From positions 1 through 64,000 of the forward strand of contig JAPEVF010000192.1 of the NCBI GenBank assembly GCA_029747585.1: DNA of 64,000 bases. Direction: 5' to 3'. Numbering within the stretch: position 1 is the first letter of the stretch; the number at the start of each line of letters is the position of its first letter. Below are positions 44,276 through 60,570 of the stretch, piece by piece. The DNA is from Pleurotus djamor. Lineage: Eukaryota; Basidiomycota; Agaricomycetes; Agaricales; Pleurotaceae. The translations under genes and the position numbers were made by a program. The notes under the pieces are model-generated. The model did not search any database. It saw only the letters and a list, made by a program, of their open reading frames with translations, and was not told where the DNA came from.

Positions 44276-47200
44276 ATGTCCGCGCCCCCTTCCCCAGTTC
44301 CTCACAAGCTCAAACCACGGCCTCCAGCGTTAGAGCTTCCAGAGCCCCAGCCTCAACAACAACATGATCCCCACCAGGTATGCTTGCTTATGCCATCGTA
44401 CCCACTAATAATCACTAATAATCACTGAAAACAACAGCACGTCGTCGAATCAGAACGTGAACTCCCCATTTCCAGATCGGCGTCCGCCACCTCGTCTTTG
44501 GATCCTTACTACTTTGGCATCCGATCTCCCTCGGATTCGCCCATACCCCCGCTCCCGCCTGTCCCTCCCCACCCACAACACGAGCACCTCTCCTCGACGA
44601 CCCCAGATCAGTCCTTGTTTTCTGAGCCGGTGACGCCTGCGAGAGACCCCGCGTCCATTGATAGACGCGGCTTGGTGGGCGTGGGCGAGNTGGCACGCCG
44701 AGGTGGACGAGGGTGGAGCATTTGCATGGGCAGGTNGGGCATGCAGATGGCGGTGATGGAGGTGGACGAGGGCCAAGCTGAGGCTGAAGCTGAGGGAGCG
44801 TATCAGGTGTTTGTCCCCGACAGGGTGGAGAGTGAACAGTCGCCGGATAGTCCGTGGACTATCGAGGCGGTCGACGGTGAACTTTCGGAAAAGGAAGAGG
44901 TGCGTGTGTTCTTTCGTTTGATGTTTTTTTTGTGTTGTGTGGATGCTCATGATGCTAAAGGTCCAACATCAACATCAGGATATGAATTTGCTTTCACGGC
45001 CGCTTCGTTCGCGACGCTCGATGGCAGACGAGAGCGGCGGCGAAGAGATTTTGTATCCACGACAGGCGTTGCGTCCCCCCGTCCTCGTCGAGGAACCGCA
45101 TTCCATCCTGGCCTCACCCGTGTCCTTGGGTTTGCCCACGTCACCACCCACATCCTTCAATCATGCCTCGCAACAACAACAGCGGCGCGCGCGCAAACGC
45201 ACGTCGGACGAGTTTGAGCTCGATCAGGCGGGGGTCTTGGTGTCCAAGCTCAGCACTACTGCGACACCAAAGGAGAAAGTCAAGGATGCCAAGGCTGCCG
45301 CGAGGAAACATAGAAGCTCCTCCTCTACCTCGACACCAAGAGAAAAAAACGCACACGCACGCGCAGCATAGAGATAGGGATAGGGAGAGTGGGGGTGGGG
45401 TGTTGAGGTCGCCGCCTGAGAGGCATACGAGACAGGTCTCGGCGAGCTCGTCGACGTCGGGCACGGATCCTCTGCATGCAAGGAGGAGTCATACGACCGA
45501 TTATTCGCATCTCCCGCCTTCGCCATCGTCGTCCTCGATCCAGCAGTTTCTCAAAAACTCGTCTACTGCGAATTCTCCGTTGGGGAATAATAATAATAAC
45601 AACAACAACAACAACACCAATAATAACCCTCCAGCTGCTGTTGCTGCTGCACATGCGTCACCGAATGTTGCGCATTCACTGTTGCGTGGGACGCAGGAAG
45701 GGTGGTCGGGGTTGGACGACGAGGCGACTGCTGAGGCGCTGAGAAAGTTGGATGGGTTGACGGGGAAGAGTGCGAGGGCGCGTGCGAGCGTGGGAAGCTT
45801 TGGGAGACCGAGTAGTCTCAGTCGGCCTGCGACGCCGCCGAATATCTCGGAGGCGGCCAAGATATCGAGGAGGGGGAGTACGAAGGGTGCACACTCGGAT
45901 AAGGAGCAGTTTTCCGATCATGGGAGTGGGAACAGGCAGTCGTTGGGTGTGGGGATTTTGTTGAGTGATTTGGGAGAGATGGAGGGGTCTGGTGTTGGGA
46001 GTAGTGGCGAGGATCAGCAGCAGCAGCACCAACACCGGCAGCAGCAACAGCAACACCAGCAACATGTCGTTTTGGCGGTGAACAACGAGAAGACGCCGAA
46101 GAAGACGGGCACGTCGAGTGCGAGGTCGAGTTTTACACCGAAACGCGGGTCTGGGTCGTCTACTACGTATGCTAGTACGCCTACGACTAGTTCGAGGGAT
46201 TCGGCGACGATGTCGGTTACGACGAATGCTACCTCCGTGTCGGGCGCGTCGGGTTCTGGGCGACATTCGACTGGGATGGGGATGGGGATGGGGAAGATGA
46301 GGAGGAACAGTGCGGGGAGCGATGTGTCGAGTATCCAGAGCAGCGATGCGACGTCGTTGAAGGACCGGGTTGCGTCGTTGGCGGTGAATGGGGATTCGCA
46401 GGATGAGGCGGTTGTGCCGCCTGTGCCCCCGCTTCCGAAGGATTTGTCGTCGTACAAGACGCCGCCTACGGCTTCGGCGAGTTTTAATTTCGGGCATGCG
46501 TCGTCTGGCGAGGAACGAGCTGGAGGAGCGGGGGAGAAGAAACCACGGAGCAGCCATGATAGTGGGAGTGTGCATCCTGCGTCGCTGGAGGTTCCTCAGA
46601 TGTCCCCGCATTTGCAAGCGTCGGGGTATTCGAGTGGTGTTGGAGGAGGAGGAGGATCGGGGAGCGAGTCGTTGTCGCCTGCGCCGAAGACGCCGTCGAA
46701 GAAGTGGAGCTTTAGTGGGTTGAACCTCAAGTTACCCGGGTCGTCGCCTGCGGGGTCGAAGGCTAGTCCGAGGTCCGCGACGTTTGGGCAGGCGTTGAGA
46801 AAGTCTACGTCGAAGGATCAGCCGTTGCACGCAAATACGAGTACGACGAAACCATGGACGCCTACGCAACCTGAGGCGATGTCGTCGGCTGCTTCGTTGG
46901 CGTCGATGTCCTCTGTTGGATCGGTGAGGTCGCCCCCGACGCCTGGGATGGTACCGCATTCGAAGACACCGGAGAATGGCGCTGTTTTGAGTCGCTCGGG
47001 GACGGCGTCGAGTGCGAGTACGAGCCATACGACGGCTGCTCTTGCTGCTCCGCCTCCGCCTCCGCATGGCGCGTTGAGTCCTACGTCGTCGGTGAGGAGG
47101 GGGCAGTCACAGAAGAGGTTGACGCCGTCGTCGATTCCGTTTTTCAGACGGTCGTCTTCGCAGAGTATGCAGATGCCGCCGCCTGCGATGCCCCCTGCGT

Positions 47201-50200
47201 CGCCTACGTTTTCGTCTGGAGAGCTGTCGTCTGCTCAGATTCGGCATGCGAGTAAAGGGTATGATTCGAGTTCGAATAATTATAACCCTGCGTCGACTTC
47301 TACGCCGTCATCGAAGAAGACGTCGGTGCTGAGTTTGGGGTTGCCGTCGTTACTCAAGGGGTCGAGTTCGAGAAGGAGCTTGAACGAGGGATCGTCCAAG
47401 GAGAACCAAAAGTCGGCCAAGGAGATCGAGAAGGAGAGGTTGAAGGCGGAGAAGATGGAGAGGGAAAAGCAGAAGAAGGAGGAGAAGGATCGTAGTGAGA
47501 GTAGGATTTCTGTTTTGATGGGGCGGAAACGAGGCAAGGTTGGTTCGCCGTATTTTGGGTTTTTTGTTGTCCCCCTTTGTTTGCTTGATCTGTGTTCTCT
47601 CTCTCTCTCCCTTTCTCCCTCACCTTAGACACTTTCCGCTACTGACCCGAGGAAACCAAAGTCTCCCATCAGTTTGCCACCGATGCAGATGGCTGCTTTG
47701 GAACCGGCGACGGCGCAACGCGTCGCGAGGCTCAAGTCGTCGAATTCGTCGCTTTCGACGCCTCCGCCTGCAAGTACGGGGCGTACGCCATCGACGTCGC
47801 GTCTGATGTCGCAAACGGCGAGTTCGTTGGCGAAACAGTCGGATTCGTCGTTGAGGAGTCGGAATCAACTTCCTACGATTGCTGGGTCGCCGTCGGTTGG
47901 GACGATTACGACGAATAGTTCGCAGACGCTTCGGGATGGACCGCCACCTTCGAGTTCGGCGAACGCGTCGTCGGGGTTGCCCAAAGAAACTCCTACGAAG
48001 ATCCCGCGGATATCTAGTCGGACGTCGACTACTTCGTCGCCGCCTCTCAAGGGCACGCTGGTCAATCGTCGGGCGAGTGCGAATGTTACGGCTGGGTCGT
48101 CGGCTAATCCTTCACCTACTGGCGTGTCGATGAATGAGTTTGGCGTTATGGAGAATGGGGAGAGTCAGACACCGAAGAATATGGCTGGTCCGGCGCGTCA
48201 TAATTCGATTCGGGGATCCCCTTCTACGTCGACTACTTCACGCGTTCCTCGTCAAGTTTCTGCTCCCGCTTCGTCATCCTCTAGTATCCTCCCAAGGAAG
48301 AGTAATCGCGATTCGATATCGTTCACTGGGCTGCGTAAGTCGTCCACTGGCTCTGTGGCATCGACTATGTCCTCGGCTGTCGTTGCGGAACCCGTCTCTT
48401 CGTCAAGCCATCGTTTCTCTGCTTTGTCACCGTCAAAGGGTCTCAACAAGTTGCTCAGTCCCAAGATCAGCTCACGGACATCGAATACGTCTGTTCAACG
48501 AGCTGCGACGTCTCCTACTTCGAGTTCACAATCTCTGTCAACGCCGTCACCTGTTCCGAGCACGATCGATGAAGAGGAGCTGCTTGGTGATGAGGAGATG
48601 TTGCATTACATCCGAAGGCATCAGGCTAAGAAACTTGCCTCGGGATCGACACAGGAGGAATTGGATGAATTGCTCAAGTTCCCTGAACCAATTACCCCGA
48701 CGACTGGAATGTCACCCTCAGGTAGGATGCTTCCTTTCTTTTTGTAAAATGCCTCGTGCTAACGTTTTTTCTAGCCGTCCTCAAGAGCAGCCAGCATCAG
48801 TACCTCTCCGACTACGAACGCAAGGAAATCCTCGACTACCCTTCGGTCTATCACATTGGGGCAAAGAGCAAGAAGAAGCCGGCTTCGCCAGACCACTCTT
48901 CGTGCAATTATGGATACGACGACGAACGAGGCGATTACCAGGTTGTGTACCACGATCACCTGGCTTACCGTTACGAAGTCATCGACACCCTCGGAAAAGG
49001 CTCGTTTGGACAAGTTCTGCATTGTCGCGATCATTGTACAGGGGAATCCGTCGCCATCAAAATTATCCGTAATAAAAAGCGCTTCCACCACCAGGCCTTG
49101 ATTGAGATCAAGATTTTGGACAACCTACGGAAATGGGTGAGCATATCGGTCTGTATGTTGAGATTTCTTGGCCTCTGACGTTTTGCTGTGACTAGGACGC
49201 GGAGGAGAAGCATCATGTTATTATGATGACTGAGCACTTTTACTTCCGAAACCATCTCTGCATCGCAATGGAACTCCTCAGTATCAACCTTTACGAACTC
49301 ATCAAGGCTAATGGATTTGTCGGCTTCACTACCACCCTCATTCGTCGCTTCACCAGTCAGATGCTCATGTCGTTGTCACTCATGCGTCACCACCGCATCG
49401 TCCATTGTGATCTCAAGCCAGAGGTATGCACACTAACTTGATTTGGTAGATGGATTGGGGCTAATGACCTTCTCAGAACGTGTTGCTGAAGCATCCGATG
49501 AAGAGCGCCATCAAGGTCATTGACTTCGGGAGTAGCTGCTTTGAGCATGAAAAGAGTAAGATGTTTCGATTGTACTTGTGATCGTCTGTCACTCATTCGT
49601 CATTCAGTCTACACGTACATCCAGAGTCGTTTCTACCGGTCTCCTGAAGTCATACTTGGGATGAACTACCATATGGCCATTGATATGTGGAGTTTGGGCT
49701 GCATCCTTGCGGAGCTGTACACTGGCTTCCCCATCTTCCCTGGTGAAAATGAACAAGAACAACTGGCCTGCATCATGGAGGTTCTTGGTGCCCCAGACAA
49801 GGACTTTATCAACCGCAGTTCCAGGAAAAAGTTGTTCTTTGGTGCGACGATTGTTAACACCTCATCCATGCCTTGTTACTGATATACTTTGGATAGATCC
49901 CAACGGTGCCCCGCGTCCCTTTGTTAACCAAAAGGGTAGACGGCGTCGTCCTGGCACAAAAACTTTGCCTCAAGTCCTCCGTTGCAACGACGAGGATTTC
50001 GTCGACTTCATCTCCAAGTGCCTAGTCTGGGATCCTGAACGTCGCATCAAGCCCCAGGCCGCCATGCGCCACCCATTCGTGACCGCTGGCAAACGTCCAA
50101 AACCTACTCCTACACCCTCCAAGAGCACATCAGGATTGACCAGTCGCAGTAAAACGATCACGGAGACACCGAAGAAATCCCAGATCAGCGCACCTACTCC

Positions 50201-50393
50201 ACTGACTGCTCGCTCTTCTCGCACCTCTGGACTCACCATCAACGGCGTCACCTCCACCCCTGGCTCCTCCTCCACGCACGCCACGACAATTGGATCATCC
50301 TCACGATATCGATCCTCACAGTCACAAGTCCTGTCCTCATCATATCACTCCAGTCGTACGCTGAGTGGTTTCGCTGTGAGCCAACCCACATGA
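44276..50393 (+). CDS. DYRK-family protein kinase (Pom1/DYRK2-like) with a very long N-terminus
   Basis: Dual-specificity kinase that autophosphorylates a tyrosine in its loop and then acts on Ser/Thr; fungal members control cell polarity, size or stress. Exons: 44276-44377, 44438-44899, 44979-47538, 47629-48721, 48775-49136, 49196-49423, 49477-49555, 49608-49841, 49897-50393, about 1870 aa. The first ~1400 residues are disordered: Ser/Pro, an Asn run (45588-45625), a Gln/His run (46015-46060) and a basic coil before 47538. Next come the DYRK-homology box ([17 protein letters not shown]) and the kinase domain from about residue 1467: [39 protein letters not shown] (activation Tyr-x-Tyr) and WDPERR. 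A Ser-rich tail ends at 50393. The frame changes by one base near the A7 run at 45343-45349; one extra A explains it. Ns at 44690 and 44736 add doubt locally. Confidence 0.92.
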
Positions 50394-50829
50394 TATTATC
50401 CTCATGATCCAGACTCTGAACGTCCCCTCACCAGTCTACGTCGTCCAAGTAAACTATTAACGACCTCCTTACCCTTTATCCTCTCTTAGACCCGGATGAT
50501 TTATTTCCTCTTTTCCTTTCCTCCTTGAGCTGGGCTTTCTCGTACATTGTCTCTGTTTGGATGACGTTGTATTTGTCGATGCTTTTTTATCCTTGCTCCC
50601 TTTCCATTTGTTTTTATCCATTTGCTGCAATGTTCTCGTCATTCCCCTCGCAAGTTTTTCTCCCTTCTTCCACAACAGTTAGGTACAACAATATAATCTT
50701 CTGAGAATTTGAACTGGATTTCGTGGCTTTATGCCACTTCATGCAAGGATACAAGTCACATTATGCAATTACGATAGTGATTATACACAGGTTAATGATA
50801 ATTAGGGATGCTCAAGTTACGAGATGGGT
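50394..50829. other. Intergenic between convergent kinases
   Basis: AT- and T-rich 3' sequence of the DYRK gene and the end of the minus-strand mitochondrial kinase; no gene. Confidence 0.5.
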
Positions 50830-52278
50830 TCATATTGCAGAATCGCCAGCTTCATCTAGGCAACGAAGCTTGATGAAAACATCACTCCCCCAACCTTCAA
50901 GAGGGTATAGATCGAGAGAGCCACCGAAATACTTGGCGTAGAGACGGCTCATGGGGAGCCCATATCCCAGGCCTGCGATGGTACCCATACCAGTCTGAAC
51001 ACCCTTGCCTGTGATCTCTCCAAACAAACCCTCATCACCATGTNCCGCCCCCATCCGTCGTAGCACTACCACCAACATACTGGGCTGCATAAGGGCCGTT
51101 TGTGAATGGGTCATCTTCGTTCTCGAGGGTATTGTCATCCTTCCTGCCTGCCGTTGTGAAGCCGTAGGAAAAGATACGAGCCATGTCGGTTTGGGAAACG
51201 CCTCCGCCGCGGTCACGGACTCGGATGGAAAGGAATTTGTGGTTGTCGATGGGGAGAGAGGGGAATTCGAGAGGGGACGATATGGTCACTTGGACGGGAG
51301 GGAGGTCGTGTAGTGATGAAGAGCCGTGATGTCGCTGATGGTGCTCAACGGTTGCGCGGAAAGAGTTTTTGAGGACTTCGGTGAGTATGTATTCGATGTG
51401 TACAGGGACATATCTGAGGTAGATGTGAGACAAGATGGACAAAGGTAAGTGAGACAGTGGGGACTCACGCAAAGGTCGCACCAGTGTCACCGCTTATCTC
51501 GATCTTGGGACTAACCCCCAAAGAAGCCTCACAAAGGTCAGAGACGAATGAACCGCACATCTTGACCATCTTTTGAGGGGAAAGAGACATGTCGATTACG
51601 CCGGTGCAGGATGGATCTGCTTCTTCGGAGGTAACGAATGCGTGGTATAGCGCTATGTGTTGCTCTGCAATGAGGCGTACGGAGATTCTGTTCCGTATGG
51701 CACCATCGAGGAATGTAGATACTTGTGTGGGTGCCATGTATCTTGAACATTCTTGGAAGCTAGAAACATGTCAGAGAGAGGCTTCAGAGAGAGACGGTAG
51801 TGAAGTGGGTCAATCACCCTTTGGCCATGGTTGGAATATCGTTTGCATGTCTCTGGACCAACTCTGACAACGTTTCTACGAATCTCCGGTTTCCTTCGAG
51901 ATCGTGGACGCGGTTGTAAGTGGCCAAAAGACGAAAGCTTTCTCTGTAGGCATTGAGAGTCTTTGCGATGTACGGGTTTGTTCCGACAATGAATGGTAGT
52001 GCTTCCAGTGAGCGTACACGAGTAGCAAGGCGTCGGGGGATCTCTGAGAGGGCGTAGTGGGCTGAAGAGAGAACGGACTCTGGGGAAAGTGGGCGCCCAA
52101 ATGAGAGCAAGGTCGCCAGGTTTATTGGCATGGGCGTGTGGGCAGCATATTTGGACAGAAGCTGGGTGACTTCAAGCGAAGATGGTTGTGGAGCACGATG
52201 AACATGGGTATCAGCTAGACGTGAGTAACGGCGAGCAACAAGGCGTCGATGATGGTGGTGACAGTGAGACCGGAACAT
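50830..52278 (-). CDS. Mitochondrial PDK/BCKDK-type protein kinase
   Basis: Phosphorylates and inactivates the E1 component of pyruvate or branched-chain ketoacid dehydrogenase in the mitochondrial matrix. Three exons, 52278-51818, 51759-51469 and 51413-50830, about 444 aa. The N-terminus ([20 protein letters not shown]) is rich in basic residues, as a targeting sequence should be. Then: the helical BCDHK domain ([40 protein letters not shown]) and a GHKL ATPase: N box [10 protein letters not shown]1 [10 protein letters not shown]2 [18 protein letters not shown]. The frame breaks at an N (51044) in a G/C run; removing that one base restores [14 protein letters not shown], so the gene is intact. 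I cannot decide between PDK and BCKDK. A 98-base gap separates it from the gene upstream. Confidence 0.9.
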
Positions 52279-52376
52279 GGGGATTTCACTCAGCAGGAGA
52301 TCCGTGAAGAATTATAAATGGACATATATAACCGAAGAAACAATAATTAAGGCTAAGACAGGCTGAGACANATCTA

Positions 52377-54279
<1,903 letters not shown>

Positions 54280-54456
54280 TGTGTAGAGTGNTGAGGAGGA
54301 TGAGTGGAAAGAAGTGTAATTGCTGAACGCGTCATTCACAACTTGCGCTTCACGTACGCGTTTCGGCATTTCCCGTGCCATTTCATCTTCCGCTCGCTCT
54401 NGCTCATTATAATANTNTNNNNCCTCCTTCACNGAAGTCATCGTCCATCCAACATC
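54280..54456. promoter_or_regulatory. Divergent promoter between RPT1 and VMA1
   Basis: The start codons are 177 bases apart on opposite strands. An AT-rich ATTATAAT stretch lies near 54407, interrupted by Ns. Confidence 0.55.
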
Positions 54457-56870
<2,414 letters not shown>

Positions 56871-57006
56871 GCGACAATTTCGGATACCCCTAATGCACGC
56901 TACGAGTCCCTGTCTGTAGGATTAATGATTCAATTCCGTCATTTCGTCATTTCCCTGCGCGCAGTCAGGACACAGGAGCGGCGGCTCCAGATTCGCAAGA
57001 TATCCT

Positions 57007-57014
57007 CATATAAA
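57007..57014 (+). promoter_or_regulatory. TATA-like box of the FAS1 gene
   Basis: CATATAAAG lies about 65 bases before the presumed start codon, a normal distance for a fungal TATA promoter. Confidence 0.45.
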
Positions 57015-57072
57015 GCCCGGGCATGCCTCATCNNNTCCCCTTGCTTCCCTTTCCACCNCCATCACCACCACC

Positions 57073-58929
57073 ANTGAGGGTTCAGACAATCCTCTGTGCG
57101 CAGTTCGCACTACTTGCTTGTTCCAGGAGCCTCCACNCTCGGTNTGATGATTANCAGTTGGAAGAGTCTTTCGTGGGCGACGGCTCCCAGATCTCCTTTC
57201 CCAACGCTCCTCCACCACCTCCGGGAGCTCCTGGCCCATTGAAGACTATTTATGAGTTCATCACCGAGAGCCCTCTGTAAAACACTCGCTCGTTATCTCT
57301 TCGTCCGGCCAGTTTCTGACCGACGCGTCGCTTGTNNACAGCTTTACTAATTTGTCAAAGGCACTTCATTTTGATAACGAAACGGCCCAGCTCCTCAATG
57401 ATAGTTCTGCCTCGTANGTTCCTTTCTCAACGCAATGTATTTCGTCCTAACTCTGTGACAATTAGGATCACGTTCTTCGCTGTNCCAGACTGGGCGTTGA
57501 AGCCTCCCAAGGGTCACAAGGGTCCTAAACATCCTCCACTCGAAGCCGCCGCATTGGTCGATGATCCTGGAGCGTATGACCTCTTCTCAGTTACCGCAGC
57601 TCTCGAGCGCTTGGACCTCGTTGCACCTCCTGATGACGACCATCGACGCAAATTCCTGAAGAAAATCTTGCANGCTATTCTATCGTATCACATACTTTCC
57701 GATGCCTANGATGCCCCATCNCTTGCGGCCAACATCACNTANCCGACNACGCTTTCTCTNCCTGATGGCTCNTTGGACGGAAAGCCACTTCGCATCCATG
57801 TTACCGGGGGACCTTTCGCTCAGCCCGTAAAGGTCAACTTCCTCAGTAAGGTGNCAATCTCGGATATCGCAACCAATGGNCTNGTGCATACNATTAGTCG
57901 TCCCCTNTTCCCTCCCCCNTCTATNTTCCAAGAAGCATTCCTCCTGCAAAAAGTATTCTCTACTTACGTGCGTCTCTTTTGATCATCCCCTCAGCCCCAT
58001 GATCCTAAATTTGCTTTAGACATCGGCTATTCAACGTGTTGGTCTCACTGACGAAGTGGACCTTCGTTGGATCCCTGGTCACCACAACAAGACCAAAGGT
58101 TCGAATGAAGGAACTCCTGTCGTCACCTCTTTTATTCCTTTGAACCGAGCGTTCGAGAAGCTGCCTCTTAGATTGCGCTTGTTCTTGTTTTCGCCCTTCG
58201 GCGAACGTGCCCTCAAGAAGCTCCTGCAGTTGCACACTGTACCAAGCNTAGTACTCCATTCCAGTAAGTTTCATGTTTTGTGAGACTATACACGTGTTCT
58301 CAAACGAATCGATAGATTATCTGTACAACTCCACATCCGGCGAGGANATTACACTAGTCAACGCNTTGAATGAGTGGACGCAAGATATNAGTGTCTTTGA
58401 AGGCGCATACGAACACGAGACNTTCGCTTCGCTCCTTCTCGGGGAAGAAACTCGATATGCGGGGCTCTCGTCTCCTCNNNGCCTCTCTTGGGTGCGACGC
58501 ATTGTCAAAGGCACAGTGTCGAGGTTGCTTCCGACNTCGATTGAGGCCTTCTCNCCACCTCCAGGTCGTCCTCCCGTTATTGAGCCCGTTTTCGCCGTCA
58601 ACTTGACCGTTCCCACTCTCCTCNCCAACCACACACTTGATATTCACATCGCTAAATTCAAGATACAAATTCCTATTCCTGGCCCGCACCCACCGCCCCC
58701 GTATTACGCACACAAGTTCCTCGTCAACGGGCAGCGGGTCGCGGTTAGCGATGTCCCCGCTCGCAACGGCGCTGCCCATGTCCTGCCCCTACTAATAAAT
58801 CCTTTCCCGAAAAAGAAAGGTCCCCCAGGCCCTCCAGGTCCTCCCCATGCCTCTCACTGTGGTGGAGAGCGGTCCTCGGAGTGGGAGGATTGGGAGGATT
58901 GGTTGCCCAAGTGGGCTGATGAGAATTAG
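57073..58929 (+). CDS. Secreted FAS1 (fasciclin) domain protein
   Basis: Extracellular or cell-wall adhesion-type protein with two FAS1-like domains. The start codon reads A-N-TG near 57073; treating N as an inserted base gives MRVQTILCAQFALLACSRS, a convincing signal peptide. Then LKTIYEFITESPL, an intron, FTNLSKALHFDNETAQLL, ITFFAVPDWALKPP, YHILSD and VTISDIATNGLVH (end of FAS1-1). FAS1-2 follows: TSFIPLNRAFEKLPLRLRL, ALKKLLQLHTVPS and later FAVNLTVPTLL. The tail has Pro-rich runs (GPHPPPPYYAHK, GPPGPPGPPHASH) and ends WLPKWADEN, stop 58927-58929. Several exons; the first intron border (near 57277) does not keep phase as read, probably because of Ns near 57338. No GPI-anchor signal is clear. 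Confidence 0.75.
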
Positions 58930-59006
58930 TCAGAATTGTAACAAGTCGTCATTTACCTATCTTTTGTATTTTTGTATCTTTCGTCACCGACTGTTGATTC
59001 CTAAGA

Positions 59007-60449
59007 ATGTTCTTGCTTGATCTTCCGCCAGAGNTGCTCGATTCTATCATAGGGTACATCGACAAGTCGAAAGATTTGCTGAGATTTGCTCTCGCATGTA
59101 AACTTTGCGAACAAGTGATCATTCCAAACCACCTCTACACCCGTTCTCTCAGTGTTCATCGACAAAGAGGCAATATCGTCCTCCTCCTCTCGCAGCGTCC
59201 TGTCTACGCATCCCGGTTCCGCACGTTGCATGTTACGAGGTTCTACACCCCGTACCGTGTCNTGAAGAACCTCGGAATCCCCGACCTTGGGAGCACAATC
59301 ATCGACAACGACGATGCATCGCTGGGCTCCCTGCTAGNGCAAGCTCTTCCGNAATTCAGCAGNCTGGTATCGTTTTCATGGGACACGGACTNCACACCTA
59401 CCGTCGAGGTGTTGAGGGCCCTTCGAACGACCCCTCAACAAATCACGACNCTTGAGATTCAATACCACATTGCGTCNACTTATCAGGTCTGTTTTGTCAT
59501 TGAGCGAGTTTCTTCNNCNGCTCTCATGATCAGGTCTTCATCTAGGCNGATCTGTTCGAAGAATTATTCACCCACTTTCCCCACCTTCGTCACCTTAAAC
59601 TCGTACGAGGCCACATCAATGTCCCTCGGCCTCCCGGATCCCATGCTTCACTTCCACAGATATCCGACTGGATGAAGGCGGCGAATTGGACTCGTCTTCA
59701 GTCGTTGACTCTCGGTGGCTTCGATGTCGACGAATCGACTCTTGAGGCCTTCTTTGCTAGACACGAGCAGATCACCTATGTTCAAATGCCACAGCTACAT
59801 CATGTTGCCTACCCACCGAACTTACGGTCTCTCATTGTNAGAGCGCCTCTCGTNTCNCAGGTCATCCCACTCAAGGTCGATGGCGTCACTTTCTTGGAAA
59901 TGCCCATGCCTCCGTCGTCCCGCTCCGACCTCTTTTTCAGAGTANTCGGTCACCGGATGCCCAATGTCACTGTCCTGAAATGCGGCACGACACCGATTGC
60001 TTGGGATGCNCTTTCGCGATTCCCGAAGTTCTTTTCCAACCTTACGAAGCTCCATACCTTTGTTAGNCTNGGGCTCNGTCTGAGCTTGGAAAGGGTGNGT
60101 ATNCAATATTNNTTANNGNTNGNCNNNNANNNGNTTGATTNNTTNATCNNTNTAGTTGTGCATCATACTNGGNAGCTTTCCNTCNCTCACCCACTTCGCT
60201 TCTGTGGTGCCCAACACCGAAGAGCGGGCNCGGCANACTGTCCCATACACCATCGAACGTATTGCGTCCTCGGCAACTAGACTAGAGTTCNTACACATNG
60301 GACCNGATGGGCGAGATCACCGCCTNAGACATGATACATTGCAAGATTGGTACNATATCCAACGTGCCCAAGGTGGAACGACTTGGGCCCCAGTNGATTC
60401 GATGCGGGATGGAGTACTGGTAGATTCATGGGTGGCTCCGTCGCCATAG
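59007..60449 (+). CDS. F-box protein with leucine-rich C-terminus
   Basis: Likely substrate receptor of an SCF ubiquitin ligase. The N-terminal F-box reads MFLLDLPPE.LDSIIGYIDK and DLLRFALACKLCEQVIIPNHLY. Leucine-rich segments follow: VLRALRTTPQQIT.LEIQYH; after an intron (GTCTGT near 59487 to ATCTAG near 59548) DLFEELFTHFPHLRHLKLV; WTRLQSLTLGGFDVDESTLE; and FSNLTKLHTFV. A second, N-rich intron lies near 60098-60190, after which HFASVVPNTEER and TIERIASSATRLEF lead to the stop at 60447-60449. Agaricomycetes have very many such F-box genes, so the target cannot be guessed. Ns within it belong to the polymorphic-looking block. Confidence 0.78.
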
Positions 60450-60570
60450 ACGTGTTGTACAAATTAGGGTATAGAGTTGGTATAGAGCAAGAAGTAAAGG
60501 GTACAAGCTCAGCATACAAAGTTTATCATTCATCAAGGCTGGCGCTGAACCTCATCCTGGCCGGGGCTGC

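Noticed and set aside
45676..46617. 313-codon Arg-rich frame on the minus strand
   Set aside because: Antisense shadow of the DYRK coding exon; composition follows from the Ser/Thr codons opposite.
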